Source: Sphingomonas yabuuchiae
Lineage (GTDB): Bacteria > Pseudomonadota > Alphaproteobacteria > Sphingomonadales > Sphingomonadaceae
Direction: 5' to 3'
NCBI RefSeq assembly: GCF_014199595.1
Contig: NZ_JACHNX010000016.1
Location: 1 to 64,000 of the forward strand
DNA: 64,000 bases
Both the position numbers and the translations under genes were made by a program. The notes below the pieces were generated by a model, which was not told the DNA's origin, did no database searches, and was given only the letters and a program-made list of their open reading frames with translations. Below, piece after piece: positions 26,909 to 34,942 of the stretch (positions within the stretch are counted from its first letter, which is position 1; every line of letters begins with the position of its first letter).

Positions 26909-27901
26909 TCAGGCAGGGCTGGCTTCGACCAACCAGCCCTGCCCGCTACTTTCGGTGACGCCCGAGGCCTCATCAGCCACTGCCGCCACGGCTATGTCAC
27001 TTTGGATAAACCTGGCCCAGTCCTCGAGCATGCGCTGACGCGGAGAAATATAGAGCGCAGCGTCATAGGCCCCCTCACCTCGTCGCGTTCGAGCGCCATC
27101 TTCATGCGCTGAGCCTGCACCCGCCAGAGCGGCGCAGGCCCGTCGAGATCTTCGAACTCCTCCCAACGAGCATGACGCGTCTCGTTGGTCCGCGCCCAGG
27201 TCAGCAGCGTGAACAACAGCGCCGCCCGGGTCGTCGCGCGACGCCGTGGCGTCTCCTCGCCATCATAGCCTTCAATCGCCCGGATGAGCGTCGGCAACTC
27301 GCTGCGGCCAATAAGCGCCATATGCCGGTTACGCGGTTTGGGCTTGAGCAACTGCCCAAGATGCTCGGCGGGATCACGCTCGGCCCAGCCATGCGCGATG
27401 GCAAACGGTAGACCTGGCTGATATGCTGCTTGAGGCGGCGAGCGAACCACGCGCCTCGACGCGCAGCACTATCGCCAGCACATCGGTCGGTGTGATGACG
27501 GACAACCCAAGCTTGCCAAGCACCGGAAAGGTATCGCGCTTGAGCCGAGTGAACAGCCGGGTGGCATGCCCGGCATCAAGCGCGTCAAGGCGGTCGCCAT
27601 GCCATTTGCGCGCCGCTTCCTTGAAGGTCATCTGCGCCCTGGGCTTGTTGGCGGCACCTGGGTCACCCCCCTCGCCCAGCACCACTCGGACCTTGGCGCG
27701 GCGCAGCCGCACCTCTGCCAGCTAGACCGCGGGATAGGCGCCAAAGCTCAGGAGCTTTTCCTTGCCGCCATAGCGGTACTTCATCTGCCACTGCTTGAAG
27801 CCGTTGGGGCGGACGAGAAGATAGAGGCCTTCGCCATCGGTCAGTTTATAATCTTTTGCCCGCTTCGTGGCGTAGCGGACTTCGAGCTCCTTGAGGGCCA
27901 T
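26909..27901 (-). pseudogene. Decayed tyrosine integrase (DUF4102/P4-type)
   Basis: Read on the minus strand from the ATG at 27901: the DUF4102 start (MALKELEVRYATKRAKDYKL, then DGEGLYLLVRPNG and FGAYPAV) meets an in-frame TAG at 27722-27724. The frame then continues with LAEVRLRRAK and the core-binding domain (FKEAARKWHGDR, LGKLGLSVITPTDVLAIV). A frameshift near 27410-27450 leads to LPFAIAHGWAERDPAEHL and LLFTLLTWARTNETRHARWEEF. Near 27080 it jumps to an integrase-like tail (ALYISPRQRMLEDWARFI). Most of the catalytic domain (HxxR and Tyr) is missing. Inactive. Confidence 0.82.
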
Positions 27902-28016
27902 GGGGGTATATCCTGCCGAGGCAGCGATGAAAGCCCCTGAACGAGGGCTAATTTGCACAAAAACAGGCACAAAAAACCCAGCGGGATGCCCGGGGCGGTT
28001 GTGGTATCGGAAAATA

Positions 28017-28037
28017 TGGTCGCGGGGGCAGGATTTG
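28017..28037 (-). repeat. Initiator-tRNA 3'-end fragment, probable att site
   Basis: On the minus strand these 21 bases read as the T-arm and acceptor end plus CCA of an alphaproteobacterial initiator tRNA-Met (CAAATCCTGCCCCCGC, then GACCA where AACCA is usual). The rest of the tRNA is absent, since the sequence diverges right after the T loop. It lies 116 bases upstream of the decayed integrase, where an attachment site is expected. Confidence 0.65.
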
Positions 28038-28116
28038 GCCGCTGCAGAACGCGCATTCGGATTTCTGGCATCGACTGGTTCTGCCCAGGACTAGCAAAGC
28101 CCGGATCGGCTGCGGA

Positions 28117-29241
28117 TTAGCAGATCGCACGTTCGCCGACGATCTTAAGACCATAGCCCTCCAGCGCGATCAGCGTGTGATGACTGTTGGTCAGCAGCAC
28201 GATGTCCTCCACGCCGAGTTCGGTGAGGATCATCGCGCCGACGCCGTAATCGCGCAGTTCTTCCATGTCGGGGATCGGCGCGCCGCTGCGTGCATGGATC
28301 GCCAGCGTCAGGCCGTCGGAGCGGGGCCGGTCGATCACGACGACGACCCCTGCCCCCTCCTCCGCGATGATCCGCATCGACTTGGCGAGCAGCCCGGCGC
28401 GTGGTCCGGTTTCGCCGAACATGTCGGTAAAGGGCGACAGCGAGTGCATACGCACCAAAGTCGGTTTGTCGGGCTGAACCTGCCCCTTGACCAGTGCGAC
28501 CTGTTCGCTGCCCGTCGCCTTGTTCCAGAAGGTCATGACCCGCCATGCGCCACCCCATTCGCTCTCGAACACCGTCTCCGCGCGTTTTTCGACAAGGTGA
28601 TCGTGACGGCGGCGATAGGCGATCAGGTCGCGGATCGTGCCGATCTTCAGGTTATGGAGCTGCGCGAAGGAGACGAGGTCATCCATGCGCGCCATCGTCC
28701 CATCCTCGTTCATGATCTCGCAGATCACACCCGAGGGGTTCAGCCCGGCGAGGCGGGAGACGTCGACCGCCGCCTCGGTATGGCCCGCCCGCACCAGCAC
28801 GCCGCCTTCGCGCGCGATCAGCGGAAAGACATGGCCCGGCGTCACGATCGAGGCGGCGTCATGGTTCGCATCGATCGCCACCGCGATGGTCCGCGCGCGG
28901 TCGGCCGCAGAGATGCCGGTGGTGACGCCCTCACGCGCCTCGATCGACACGGTAAAGGCGGTTTCGTGGCGGGTGCCGTTGGTCTTGGTCATCGGCCCGA
29001 TACCCAGCTGCTCGACCCGCGCCCTGGTCATCGCCAGGCAGACCAGCCCGCGTCCGTGCCGCGCCATGAAGTTGATCGCGTCGGGGGTCGCCATCTGCGC
29101 CGGGATGACCAGATCGCCCTCATTCTCGCGATCCTCGTCATCGACCAGGATGAACATACGGCCGTTGCGGGCCTCGTCGATGATTTCTTGCGGGGTAGAG
29201 AGAAAGGCGTGGCAGACGGGCGCCAGTTCACATGTTTCCAT
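28117..29241 (-). CDS. ribB: 3,4-dihydroxy-2-butanone 4-phosphate synthase with degenerate GCH II domain
   Basis: 374 residues from the ATG at 29241 (AAGGAG upstream). The RibB domain (about 10-205) has the acidic DDEDRENEGDLV loop, ARHGRGLVCLAMT and HDAASIVTPGHVFPL. The GTP cyclohydrolase II-like domain (about 210-374) lacks the zinc Cys triad: where active enzymes have RxHSECLTGD...CDC this reads RMHSLSPFTDMFGET. So it should make the C4 riboflavin precursor but not open GTP, like RibBX-type paralogues. Last gene of the nitrilase-isomerase-flavin reductase operon, it probably raises flavin supply for the flavoenzymes of the aromatic pathway. Confidence 0.9.
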   Translation of the reverse strand: METCELAPVCHAFLSTPQEIIDEARNGRMFILVDDEDRENEGDLVIPAQMATPDAINFMARHGRGLVCLAMTRARVEQLGIGPMTKTNGTRHETAFTVSIEAREGVTTGISAADRARTIAVAIDANHDAASIVTPGHVFPLIAREGGVLVRAGHTEAAVDVSRLAGLNPSGVICEIMNEDGTMARMDDLVSFAQLHNLKIGTIRDLIAYRRRHDHLVEKRAETVFESEWGGAWRVMTFWNKATGSEQVALVKGQVQPDKPTLVRMHSLSPFTDMFGETGPRAGLLAKSMRIIAEEGAGVVVVIDRPRSDGLTLAIHARSGAPIPDMEELRDYGVGAMILTELGVEDIVLLTNSHHTLIALEGYGLKIVGERAIC

Positions 29242-29245
29242 GGAC

Positions 29246-29875
29246 CTACTCCTTGACCAAAATGGGAAGCGCGGGGCGAAGCATCTCGAACTTGTCGCTT
29301 TGACGGCCATACCAACCCGCCCCGTGCAGCCGGGAAATCAGGTTCATCGCGCTGATATCGAAGTGCAACCGCGTGGCATCGGTCACGAAGGCGTCGGCAA
29401 TATGGGCATGGACGATCTCGGCCAGCACTGCGATCTGATTGGGGCCGGTTTCGATGATGTGCCGCGCCCGACATTCGAAGCCGACCGGCGCGCTGGCGAT
29501 GCGGGGGGCCGCGACGGCGACGCCCGGCACCATGTCCAGGCCGACCAGCGCGCCCTCATCGACGCCCGCCGGATGGTCGATGCTGGTGTGGTTCATGCGT
29601 TCGGCATGGGCTTCGTCGACCAGATGGACGATGAAATTGCCCGTCTCACGGATATTCGCGGCGGTGTCCTTCGTGCCCTTGGTGGGATGCGCGACCAAGC
29701 CCAGCACGATCATCGGCGGGTCGTTCCCGATGGCGTTGAAGAAGCTGTAGGGCGCGAGGTTGGGCACGCCCCCGGCCGACACGCTGGACACCCAGGCGAT
29801 CGGCCGGGGCGTGATGCAGGCCCCGATGATCTTGTACCGGCTGGCGGCATCCAGCGTCCGCATGTCGACCTGCAT
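29246..29875 (-). CDS. Flavin reductase-like FMN-binding protein
   Basis: 209 residues from the ATG at 29875, 14 bases after the isomerase stop codon. The split-barrel flavin reductase fold shows in YKIIGACITPRPIAWVSS, NLAPYSFFNAIGNDPPMI and TGNFIVHLVD. This subgroup (about 200 residues, with a C-terminal LHFDISAMNLISRLHG segment) differs from the short StyB-type reductase at 45975. It could supply reduced flavin or be a flavin-dependent enzyme of the pathway. Its place between the maleate isomerase and RibB genes points to the aromatic route. Confidence 0.83.
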   Translation of the reverse strand: MQVDMRTLDAASRYKIIGACITPRPIAWVSSVSAGGVPNLAPYSFFNAIGNDPPMIVLGLVAHPTKGTKDTAANIRETGNFIVHLVDEAHAERMNHTSIDHPAGVDEGALVGLDMVPGVAVAAPRIASAPVGFECRARHIIETGPNQIAVLAEIVHAHIADAFVTDATRLHFDISAMNLISRLHGAGWYGRQSDKFEMLRPALPILVKE

Positions 29876-29889
29876 CGCGGCCGCTCCCC

Positions 29890-30645
29890 TCAGTACCGGC
29901 CGCTGAGCAGCGCACCGGCATCGGGCACGCGCCGCTCCAGCCCCAGCCGGTCGAGCATCTGGTGCGTGGTGCACACCGCCGCCGAGACGACCGGAATGCC
30001 GATCGCATCCTCCAGCCGCTGGACGATCGGCAGCGAAGGCATCTGCACACAGGCGGAGGCGACGAAGGCATCGACGCCGGTGCGGTCGACGCGCTTGTAG
30101 ATTTCCAGCAGCCGCTCGGGATCGTGCCGCCCGACCTCCAGATTGTCGGGGATTTCCAGCGCGGTGAAGTCGTGGACGGTGATCCCCTCATGCTCGATAT
30201 AATCGACCACCAGCTGGGTCAGCGGCTTCATATAGGGGCAGATGACCGAGATTTTCTTGGCGCCCATCCGCTTCAGCCCGTCGACCAGCGCGCCCGCGCT
30301 CGTCACGACGGGTGCGGCGGCGTGGTTCTCGACGGTGCGGGCATGGAGCCGCGCTTCCGACTCGCGATGATAGCCCTTGCCCATGCTCATGATCGCGACG
30401 AGACAGGCATAGCCCAGCACATCGACCCGCGCGTCGGACAGCTCGGTGGCGCAGCGATCGCTGTCGCGGTCCATCGCCTCCAGCTCTTCCTTGACGACCT
30501 TCTTCATCCGCATCCGGCTGGAGTGAAAGGTGAAGCGCTCCGGCAAAATCCCCTCGCGCGCGCGCAGCATGGCGGGGATTTCGGTTTCCATGGTGGTGTT
30601 GGACGACGGCACGATCTGGCCGATGCGATAGCTGCGGGCGGTCAT
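29890..30645 (-). CDS. Maleate cis-trans isomerase (Asp/Glu racemase superfamily)
   Basis: 251 residues. The N terminus IGQIVPSSNTTMETEIP is typical of arylmalonate decarboxylase/maleate isomerase proteins. The two catalytic Cys candidates are in LGYACLVAIMSMG (about residue 80) and VASACVQMPSLP (about 198), matching the two-Cys mechanism of NicE-type maleate isomerase, which converts maleate to fumarate. The gap to the nitrilase-family gene upstream is 23 bases. In this cluster it would deliver fumarate to the TCA cycle after ring cleavage without any glutathione-dependent step. Confidence 0.88.
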   Translation of the reverse strand: MTARSYRIGQIVPSSNTTMETEIPAMLRAREGILPERFTFHSSRMRMKKVVKEELEAMDRDSDRCATELSDARVDVLGYACLVAIMSMGKGYHRESEARLHARTVENHAAAPVVTSAGALVDGLKRMGAKKISVICPYMKPLTQLVVDYIEHEGITVHDFTALEIPDNLEVGRHDPERLLEIYKRVDRTGVDAFVASACVQMPSLPIVQRLEDAIGIPVVSAAVCTTHQMLDRLGLERRVPDAGALLSGRY

Positions 30646-30668
30646 GGTAATCCTCTCGAGGTTTTTGT

Positions 30669-31679
30669 TCAGGATTGGACGTCGGCGCTCGGTTCGGGCT
30701 CGGCGGCGGGCGCGGGGCCGGTGTCGATCCGCACCGGCTGTTGCGGCACGGCGTTCACGCGCAGGTCGAACACATCGAAGCGGTTATAATGGCCGATGAT
30801 GTCGTGCATCTGCTTGGGCTGGATGCAGCGTGACAGGTCGATTTCGCCATAGACGATGCCTTCCTCGTCGATCAGCGGCTGGCCGACGACGCGCCCATCG
30901 GGACCGAGGATGCCGGAAAAGGCACTGTTCTTGCGCTCCAGCCGCGCGCGCGCGTCGGGGACCAACGTCTCCATCGCCGCGATGATCTCCTCCGACACGG
31001 TCGAGCAGGAGACGATGGTGAACAGCTTGCCCTCGAAACAATGCGCGGCGGCGCGCACCTTGATCGCCTCGGCCATATCGTAATCGGCGGGTGCAACGGG
31101 CAGCGCGATATAGCTGGCGACATGGATCAGTTCGCCCTGCGCCAGCAGGCTGAACCGCGCGAGCGTGTTGGTGTTCTCGCCGCACGCCAGGCCACCCAGC
31201 GGCCCGATCGCAGTGTCATAGACCTTCAGCGTCGACCCGTCGCCATGCGCCCAGGTCAGCTTCTCCGCCCAGGTCGGCACCAGTTTGCGATGCTTGCCCA
31301 GGATCGTGCCGTCGGGGCCGATAAAGACCAGCGTGTTGTAGAGCGTGCCAAGCGACACTGGGCTGCGTTCATTGACTCCGATGACGACATGCACCCCCGC
31401 CTCGCGCGCGGCGGTGCAGATCCGGTCGATCTCCGGCCCCGGTATCAGGATCGAGGCACGGGCCAGCTTTTCGAACCACGGGCTGCCCGACACCGGATCG
31501 GCGATCCAGCTCCAATAGGGATAGCCCGCGACGAACACCTCCGGAAAGGTGACCAGTTGGGCGCCGTTCGCCGCTGCCTCGCGAATCAGGCTGGCGGCCT
31601 TGTCCACCGTCGCGACGGGATCGAGGAAAACGGGGGCGGTCTGGACCGCGGCGGCCTTGAAACGGGGCAGGTTCAGCAT
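30669..31679 (-). CDS. Nitrilase-superfamily C-N hydrolase
   Basis: 336 residues. The Glu-Lys-Cys triad is complete: Glu in VTFPEVFVAGYPYW (about 47), Lys in LGKHRKLVPTWAEKL (about 130) and Cys in GGLACGENTN (about 164). Overall layout is that of branch 1 nitrilases, whose members hydrolyse nitriles or amides. First gene of the operon with maleate isomerase, flavin reductase and RibB. In this context an amide substrate, maleamate, would fit (see findings); an arylacetonitrile such as indole-3-acetonitrile is the main alternative. Function is inferred. Confidence 0.85.
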   Translation of the reverse strand: MLNLPRFKAAAVQTAPVFLDPVATVDKAASLIREAAANGAQLVTFPEVFVAGYPYWSWIADPVSGSPWFEKLARASILIPGPEIDRICTAAREAGVHVVIGVNERSPVSLGTLYNTLVFIGPDGTILGKHRKLVPTWAEKLTWAHGDGSTLKVYDTAIGPLGGLACGENTNTLARFSLLAQGELIHVASYIALPVAPADYDMAEAIKVRAAAHCFEGKLFTIVSCSTVSEEIIAAMETLVPDARARLERKNSAFSGILGPDGRVVGQPLIDEEGIVYGEIDLSRCIQPKQMHDIIGHYNRFDVFDLRVNAVPQQPVRIDTGPAPAAEPEPSADVQS

Positions 31680-31700
31680 GGTGCTCCCTCACGGCATTCA

Positions 31701-31717
31701 TTGCATTTGCAAGTTTT
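31701..31717. promoter_or_regulatory. Promoter motif 2, copy A (TTGCAnnTGCAnGTTTT)
   Basis: A 17-base element with a TTGCA-TT-TGCAA dyad lies 22-38 bases upstream of the nitrilase-family start. It matches 14 of 17 positions with 37836-37852 in front of the isatin hydrolase-like gene. MarR-type operators have this size and symmetry. Shared regulation is inferred. Confidence 0.55.
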
Positions 31718-31729
31718 CTCTAACCCCGA

Positions 31730-31763
31730 TTGACAGAGATTGGCAAGATATTTTAAGCCTGAA
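31730..31763 (+). promoter_or_regulatory. Promoter and motif 1, copy A, of the cupin dioxygenase gene
   Basis: A perfect -35 hexamer TTGACA (31730-31735) is followed by ATATTTTAAGCCTGAA (31748-31763), whose TTTAAG could serve as the -10 region at 16 bases spacing. The 16-mer recurs with few changes at 37253-37268 and 47768-47783. It begins 44 bases upstream of the ATG at 31792. Confidence 0.6.
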
Positions 31764-31791
31764 CTAATTCGACGCGACAAGGAGATCGAAC

Positions 31792-32919
31792 ATGTCGACG
31801 GAGAGCTTTGACGCCTATCGTGAGGATGTCGCCGGGCGGGCCAATGTCAGCGACACGGCCGAGCTGGTGGACTTCTACCGTGATCTCGAAGACCAGCACG
31901 CGGGCGCATTGTGGACGGTCGCCAACAAGATCGAACCCTGGGAGCCCAAGTCGCAGTCGGTGCCGGTCGTCTGGCACTATGACCGCCTGCGCGATCATGT
32001 GCTGCGCGCGCTCGATCTCGTCAGCCCTGAAAAGGCCGGGCGCCGCGTCGTCTATCTCGCCAATCCGGGACGTCGCGACGTGTCGGCGGCGGTCGGCTGG
32101 CTCTACACCGGCCTTCAGGTGATGGGGCCGGGCGAGGTCGCCTCGGCGCATCGCCACTCCGCATCGGCATTGCGCTTCATCATGGAGGGGTCGGGCGCGT
32201 TCACGAACGTCGATGGGCACAAGATGACGCTGGGCCGCAACGACTTCGTGCTGACCCCCAACGGCACCTGGCATGAGCATGGCGTGTCGGAGGACGGCTC
32301 GGTCTGTATCTGGCAGGACGGGCTGGACATCCCGCTGATGAACGCGCTGGAGGCCAATTTCTACGAGGTCCATCCCGATCTCAACCAGGCGGTCGGCTAT
32401 GCGGTCGACGATTCCACCGCGACCTGGGGCAATGCCGCGCTGCTGCCGGCCGGGGAAAGCTGGTCCAAGCGCTATTCGCCGCTGCTGAAATACGAGTGGG
32501 AGCCGACCTATGAGGCGCTGCTCCGCTATGCCCGCGCCAGCGACGGGTCGCCCTTCGACGGTATCCACATGAACTATGTGAACCCGTTCAACGGCGGCCC
32601 GCCCATGTCGACCATTGGTGCGTCGATGCAGCTTCTGCGTCCCGGCGAGCATACCAAGGCGCATCGCGAGGTCGGCAGCTTCGTCTATCAATGCGCCAAG
32701 GGCTCGGGCCACTCGATCATCGGCGGCAAACGCTTCGACTGGAAGGAGCGCGACATCTTCGTCGTGCCATCCTGGATGTGGCACGAGCATGTCAACGGAT
32801 CGGCCAGCGACGACGCCTGCCTGTTCTCGTTCCACGACCTGCCCGCGATGCGCGCGCTCAATCTCTATCGATCGGAAGCCTTTGCCGACAATGGCGGGCA
32901 CCAGCCGGTCCTGTCCTGA
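31792..32919 (+). CDS. Gentisate 1,2-dioxygenase-like double-cupin dioxygenase
   Basis: 375 residues, an AAGGAG site just upstream. Two cupin domains: the first (about 95-175) has GEVASAHRHSASALRFIMEGSG and the third ligand in TWHEHG, giving a His-x-His...His iron site; the second (about 270-360) has GEHTKAHREVGSFVYQCAKG and WMWHEH. Gentisate dioxygenases open the ring between the carboxyl-bearing carbon and its ortho hydroxyl carbon. In this cluster 5-hydroxyanthranilate, the 2-amino analogue of gentisate, is a plausible substrate; its cleavage would give an amide, maleamylpyruvate. It shares an operon with the FAH-family hydrolase. Confidence 0.88.
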   Translation: MSTESFDAYREDVAGRANVSDTAELVDFYRDLEDQHAGALWTVANKIEPWEPKSQSVPVVWHYDRLRDHVLRALDLVSPEKAGRRVVYLANPGRRDVSAAVGWLYTGLQVMGPGEVASAHRHSASALRFIMEGSGAFTNVDGHKMTLGRNDFVLTPNGTWHEHGVSEDGSVCIWQDGLDIPLMNALEANFYEVHPDLNQAVGYAVDDSTATWGNAALLPAGESWSKRYSPLLKYEWEPTYEALLRYARASDGSPFDGIHMNYVNPFNGGPPMSTIGASMQLLRPGEHTKAHREVGSFVYQCAKGSGHSIIGGKRFDWKERDIFVVPSWMWHEHVNGSASDDACLFSFHDLPAMRALNLYRSEAFADNGGHQPVLS

Positions 32920-32945
32920 TCCCCCTGTTTTCTGAAAGGAATGCC

Positions 32946-33857
32946 ATGCGTCTCGTTACCTATCGCGTCGATGTCGAAGCCGAAGGCCGCTTGGGCGTTC
33001 TGGTCGATGGCCTGGTCATCGACGTCGCCAAGCTTGGCGCGCGCGCCGGTGTGCCGCTGCCGTCGCGGATGCTCGACTTCATCGATCTGGGGCCGGTCGC
33101 GGTCGCGGAGCTGAAGCTGCTGCTCGACGAGGCCAAAGGCCGTTGGCCGGTCGATGGCGCGCGTCCTCTCGCCAGCGTGAAATTGCTCGCGCCGATCCCG
33201 CGCCCGCGCAAGAACGTCTTCGGCATCGGCCTCAATTATATCGATCACGTCGCCGAGAGCGCCGCCGCGCTCGATACCTCGGCCGATCTCCCAAAGAAGC
33301 CGGTGATCTTCTCCAAGCCGCCGACCAGCGTCATCGCGCCGGGCGAGCCGATCGTCCACCGTGCCGACATCACCCAGCAGTTGGACTGGGAAATCGAACT
33401 GGGCGCGATCATCGGCACCACGGCGCAGCGCGTGTCGCGCGAGGACGCGTTGAAGCACGTCTTCGGCTATACCACGCTAATCGACATGAGCGCGCGCGAC
33501 TGTCGCCGGGCGGGCCAGTGGATCTATTCCAAGGGGCAGGACAGCTATTGCCCGATGGGTCCGTGCATCGTCACCGCCGACGAGATCCCCGATCCCCAGA
33601 CGCTGGACCTATGGCTGACGGTCAACGGCGTCGAGAAGCAGCGCAACAACACCAGCCACATGCTCTTCAAGGTCGACGAACTGATCGCCGACATCAGCCA
33701 GGGCATCACCCTGGAGCCCGGTGACATCATCGCGACCGGCACCCCCGAAGGCGTCGGCGCGGGCCGCTCGCCGCAGGAATGGGTGTGGCCGGGCGACGTG
33801 ATCGAAGGCGAAGTGGTCGGCATCGGCAAGCTGCGCCATTCCATCGTCGCAGGGTAA
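32946..33857 (+). CDS. Fumarylacetoacetate hydrolase-family acylpyruvase
   Basis: 303 residues from the ATG at 32946, 26 bases after the dioxygenase stop. The FAH fold shows KNVFGIGLNYIDHVAES, the metal-site acidic residues in DWEIELGAIIG and GYTTLIDMSARDC, the Lys of YSKGQDSYCPMGP and GDIIATGTPEGVG. Family members split maleyl- or fumarylpyruvate to pyruvate and a C4 acid. Next to the ring-cleaving dioxygenase and a maleate isomerase elsewhere in the cluster it should act directly on the cis (maleyl or maleamyl) compound, since no maleylpyruvate isomerase is present. Confidence 0.9.
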   Translation: MRLVTYRVDVEAEGRLGVLVDGLVIDVAKLGARAGVPLPSRMLDFIDLGPVAVAELKLLLDEAKGRWPVDGARPLASVKLLAPIPRPRKNVFGIGLNYIDHVAESAAALDTSADLPKKPVIFSKPPTSVIAPGEPIVHRADITQQLDWEIELGAIIGTTAQRVSREDALKHVFGYTTLIDMSARDCRRAGQWIYSKGQDSYCPMGPCIVTADEIPDPQTLDLWLTVNGVEKQRNNTSHMLFKVDELIADISQGITLEPGDIIATGTPEGVGAGRSPQEWVWPGDVIEGEVVGIGKLRHSIVAG

Positions 33858-33881
33858 AGCCCGCCCCTTAGCGGTATAAAG

Positions 33882-33920
33882 ACCGCCCCCGATCGTCGAG
33901 ATCGGGGGCGGTTTTGTTTC
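33882..33920 (+). terminator. Rho-independent terminator after the acylpyruvase gene
   Basis: A perfect 12-bp stem (33882-33893 with 33901-33912) and a 7-base loop is followed by TTTGTTT. It ends the rightward dioxygenase-hydrolase operon. Confidence 0.9.
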
Positions 33921-34022
33921 TATCGCGCTTATTCCTCTCCTCTGGAAAAGAGGAGCTGAGACGCAAAAAAACGGCGCGCAGGCCGGGGACCCATGCGCCG
34001 TCGATCAGCCCGGTGCGAAAGG

Positions 34023-34430
34023 TCAGGCCGCGACGCTTAGCGCCTTCGGCCGCATGTCGGCGGGCCATTCGGCCGAGCGGCCTTCCTTCAGGTTCATGCA
34101 GACCAGCACCACGGTCGCGCGGAAGCGCAGTTCACCGCCACATTCCACCTGCACCGACATTTCTGCCGAGCTGCGCCCGACCCGTAGCGGCGCGACCAGG
34201 AAGTCGAGCATGTCGCCCAACCGGCTGGGCGTGGCGAAGTCGGCCTCCAGACGGACGGTGGGTACGCCCAGCCCGCGGTCGCCATGCATCTCGGCGAAAT
34301 CGACGCCGACCGCATGGGCGAAATAATCCTCGATCGCGGCATTCAGCATCTCGAAATAGCGCGGATAGAAGACGATGCCCGCGCCATCGACATGCGCGAA
34401 GCGGACCTGCTGCGTCGAACGGAATGTCAT
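34023..34430 (-). CDS. Hotdog-fold acyl-CoA thioesterase (4-HBA-CoA thioesterase type)
   Basis: 135 residues. The hotdog motif VRFAHVDGAGIVFYPRYFEMLNAAIEDYF contains the conserved Asp (about 14) of the DxxGxVYxxxY signature used by 4-hydroxybenzoyl-CoA thioesterases. The start overlaps the MarR stop by 4 bases (ATGA), so it is co-translated with the hydroxylase and the MarR gene. In the pathway it would release the hydroxylated aromatic acid from CoA, as the thioesterase does in the salicylyl-CoA/gentisyl-CoA route. Confidence 0.86.
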   Translation of the reverse strand: MTFRSTQQVRFAHVDGAGIVFYPRYFEMLNAAIEDYFAHAVGVDFAEMHGDRGLGVPTVRLEADFATPSRLGDMLDFLVAPLRVGRSSAEMSVQVECGGELRFRATVVLVCMNLKEGRSAEWPADMRPKALSVAA

Positions 34431-34942
34431 TCGTTATCCTCTCCTTCGGCCCCCAGCGACTGTTTCAGGACCGCCAGAAGGTCATAGAGTTCGGCCATCT
34501 GCGCATCCGGCACGTGGTCGAACATCGCCGCGATCCAGCCATGATGCGCGGCGGCCAGTTCCTCGAAATGCGCTCGCCCCTGCGGCGTCAGCGCCACGAT
34601 ATAGCGGCGCCGATCCTCGGGCGCGGGCTGGCTGGAGACATAGCCGTCGGCCTCCAGCTGGCGGACCAAAGCGGTGACGTTGCCGTTGGACACCAGCAGC
34701 GAGCGGGACAGCTCGCCCATGGTGATGCCCTCATGGTGCCGCTCCAGCGCCGCCAGCACGTCGAAGCGCGGCAGGGTCGTGTCGAACTGCTCGATGAAGC
34801 GGCGACGCAGCCGCTTCTCGATCGTCATCGAACAGCTCAGCAGGCGCAGCAGGACCTTGATGTCCATCCGCCCGCCCAAGGCCCCGTCATGCTTTTCGCG
34901 AATGCGGTCCGTCAAAATCAAGGTCTCCATGCGCGTCGTCAC
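34427..34942 (-). CDS. MarR-family regulator (hydroxylase operon)
   Basis: 171 residues from a GTG at 34942 that overlaps the hydroxylase stop codon by 4 bases (GTGA); an ATG at 34930 is the alternative. The winged helix (about 60-125) includes [30 protein letters not shown] and [13 protein letters not shown]. MarR proteins usually repress neighbouring catabolic genes and release DNA on binding an aromatic acid or its CoA ester. It lies between hydroxylase and thioesterase genes in one tight operon. Confidence 0.9.
   Translation of the reverse strand: MTTRMETLILTDRIREKHDGALGGRMDIKVLLRLLSCSMTIEKRLRRRFIEQFDTTLPRFDVLAALERHHEGITMGELSRSLLVSNGNVTALVRQLEADGYVSSQPAPEDRRRYIVALTPQGRAHFEELAAAHHGWIAAMFDHVPDAQMAELYDLLAVLKQSLGAEGEDNE

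Noticed and set aside
28017..28092. A functional tRNA gene
   Set aside because: Only the T-arm and acceptor end match; D-arm and anticodon arm are absent, so it is an att-type fragment.
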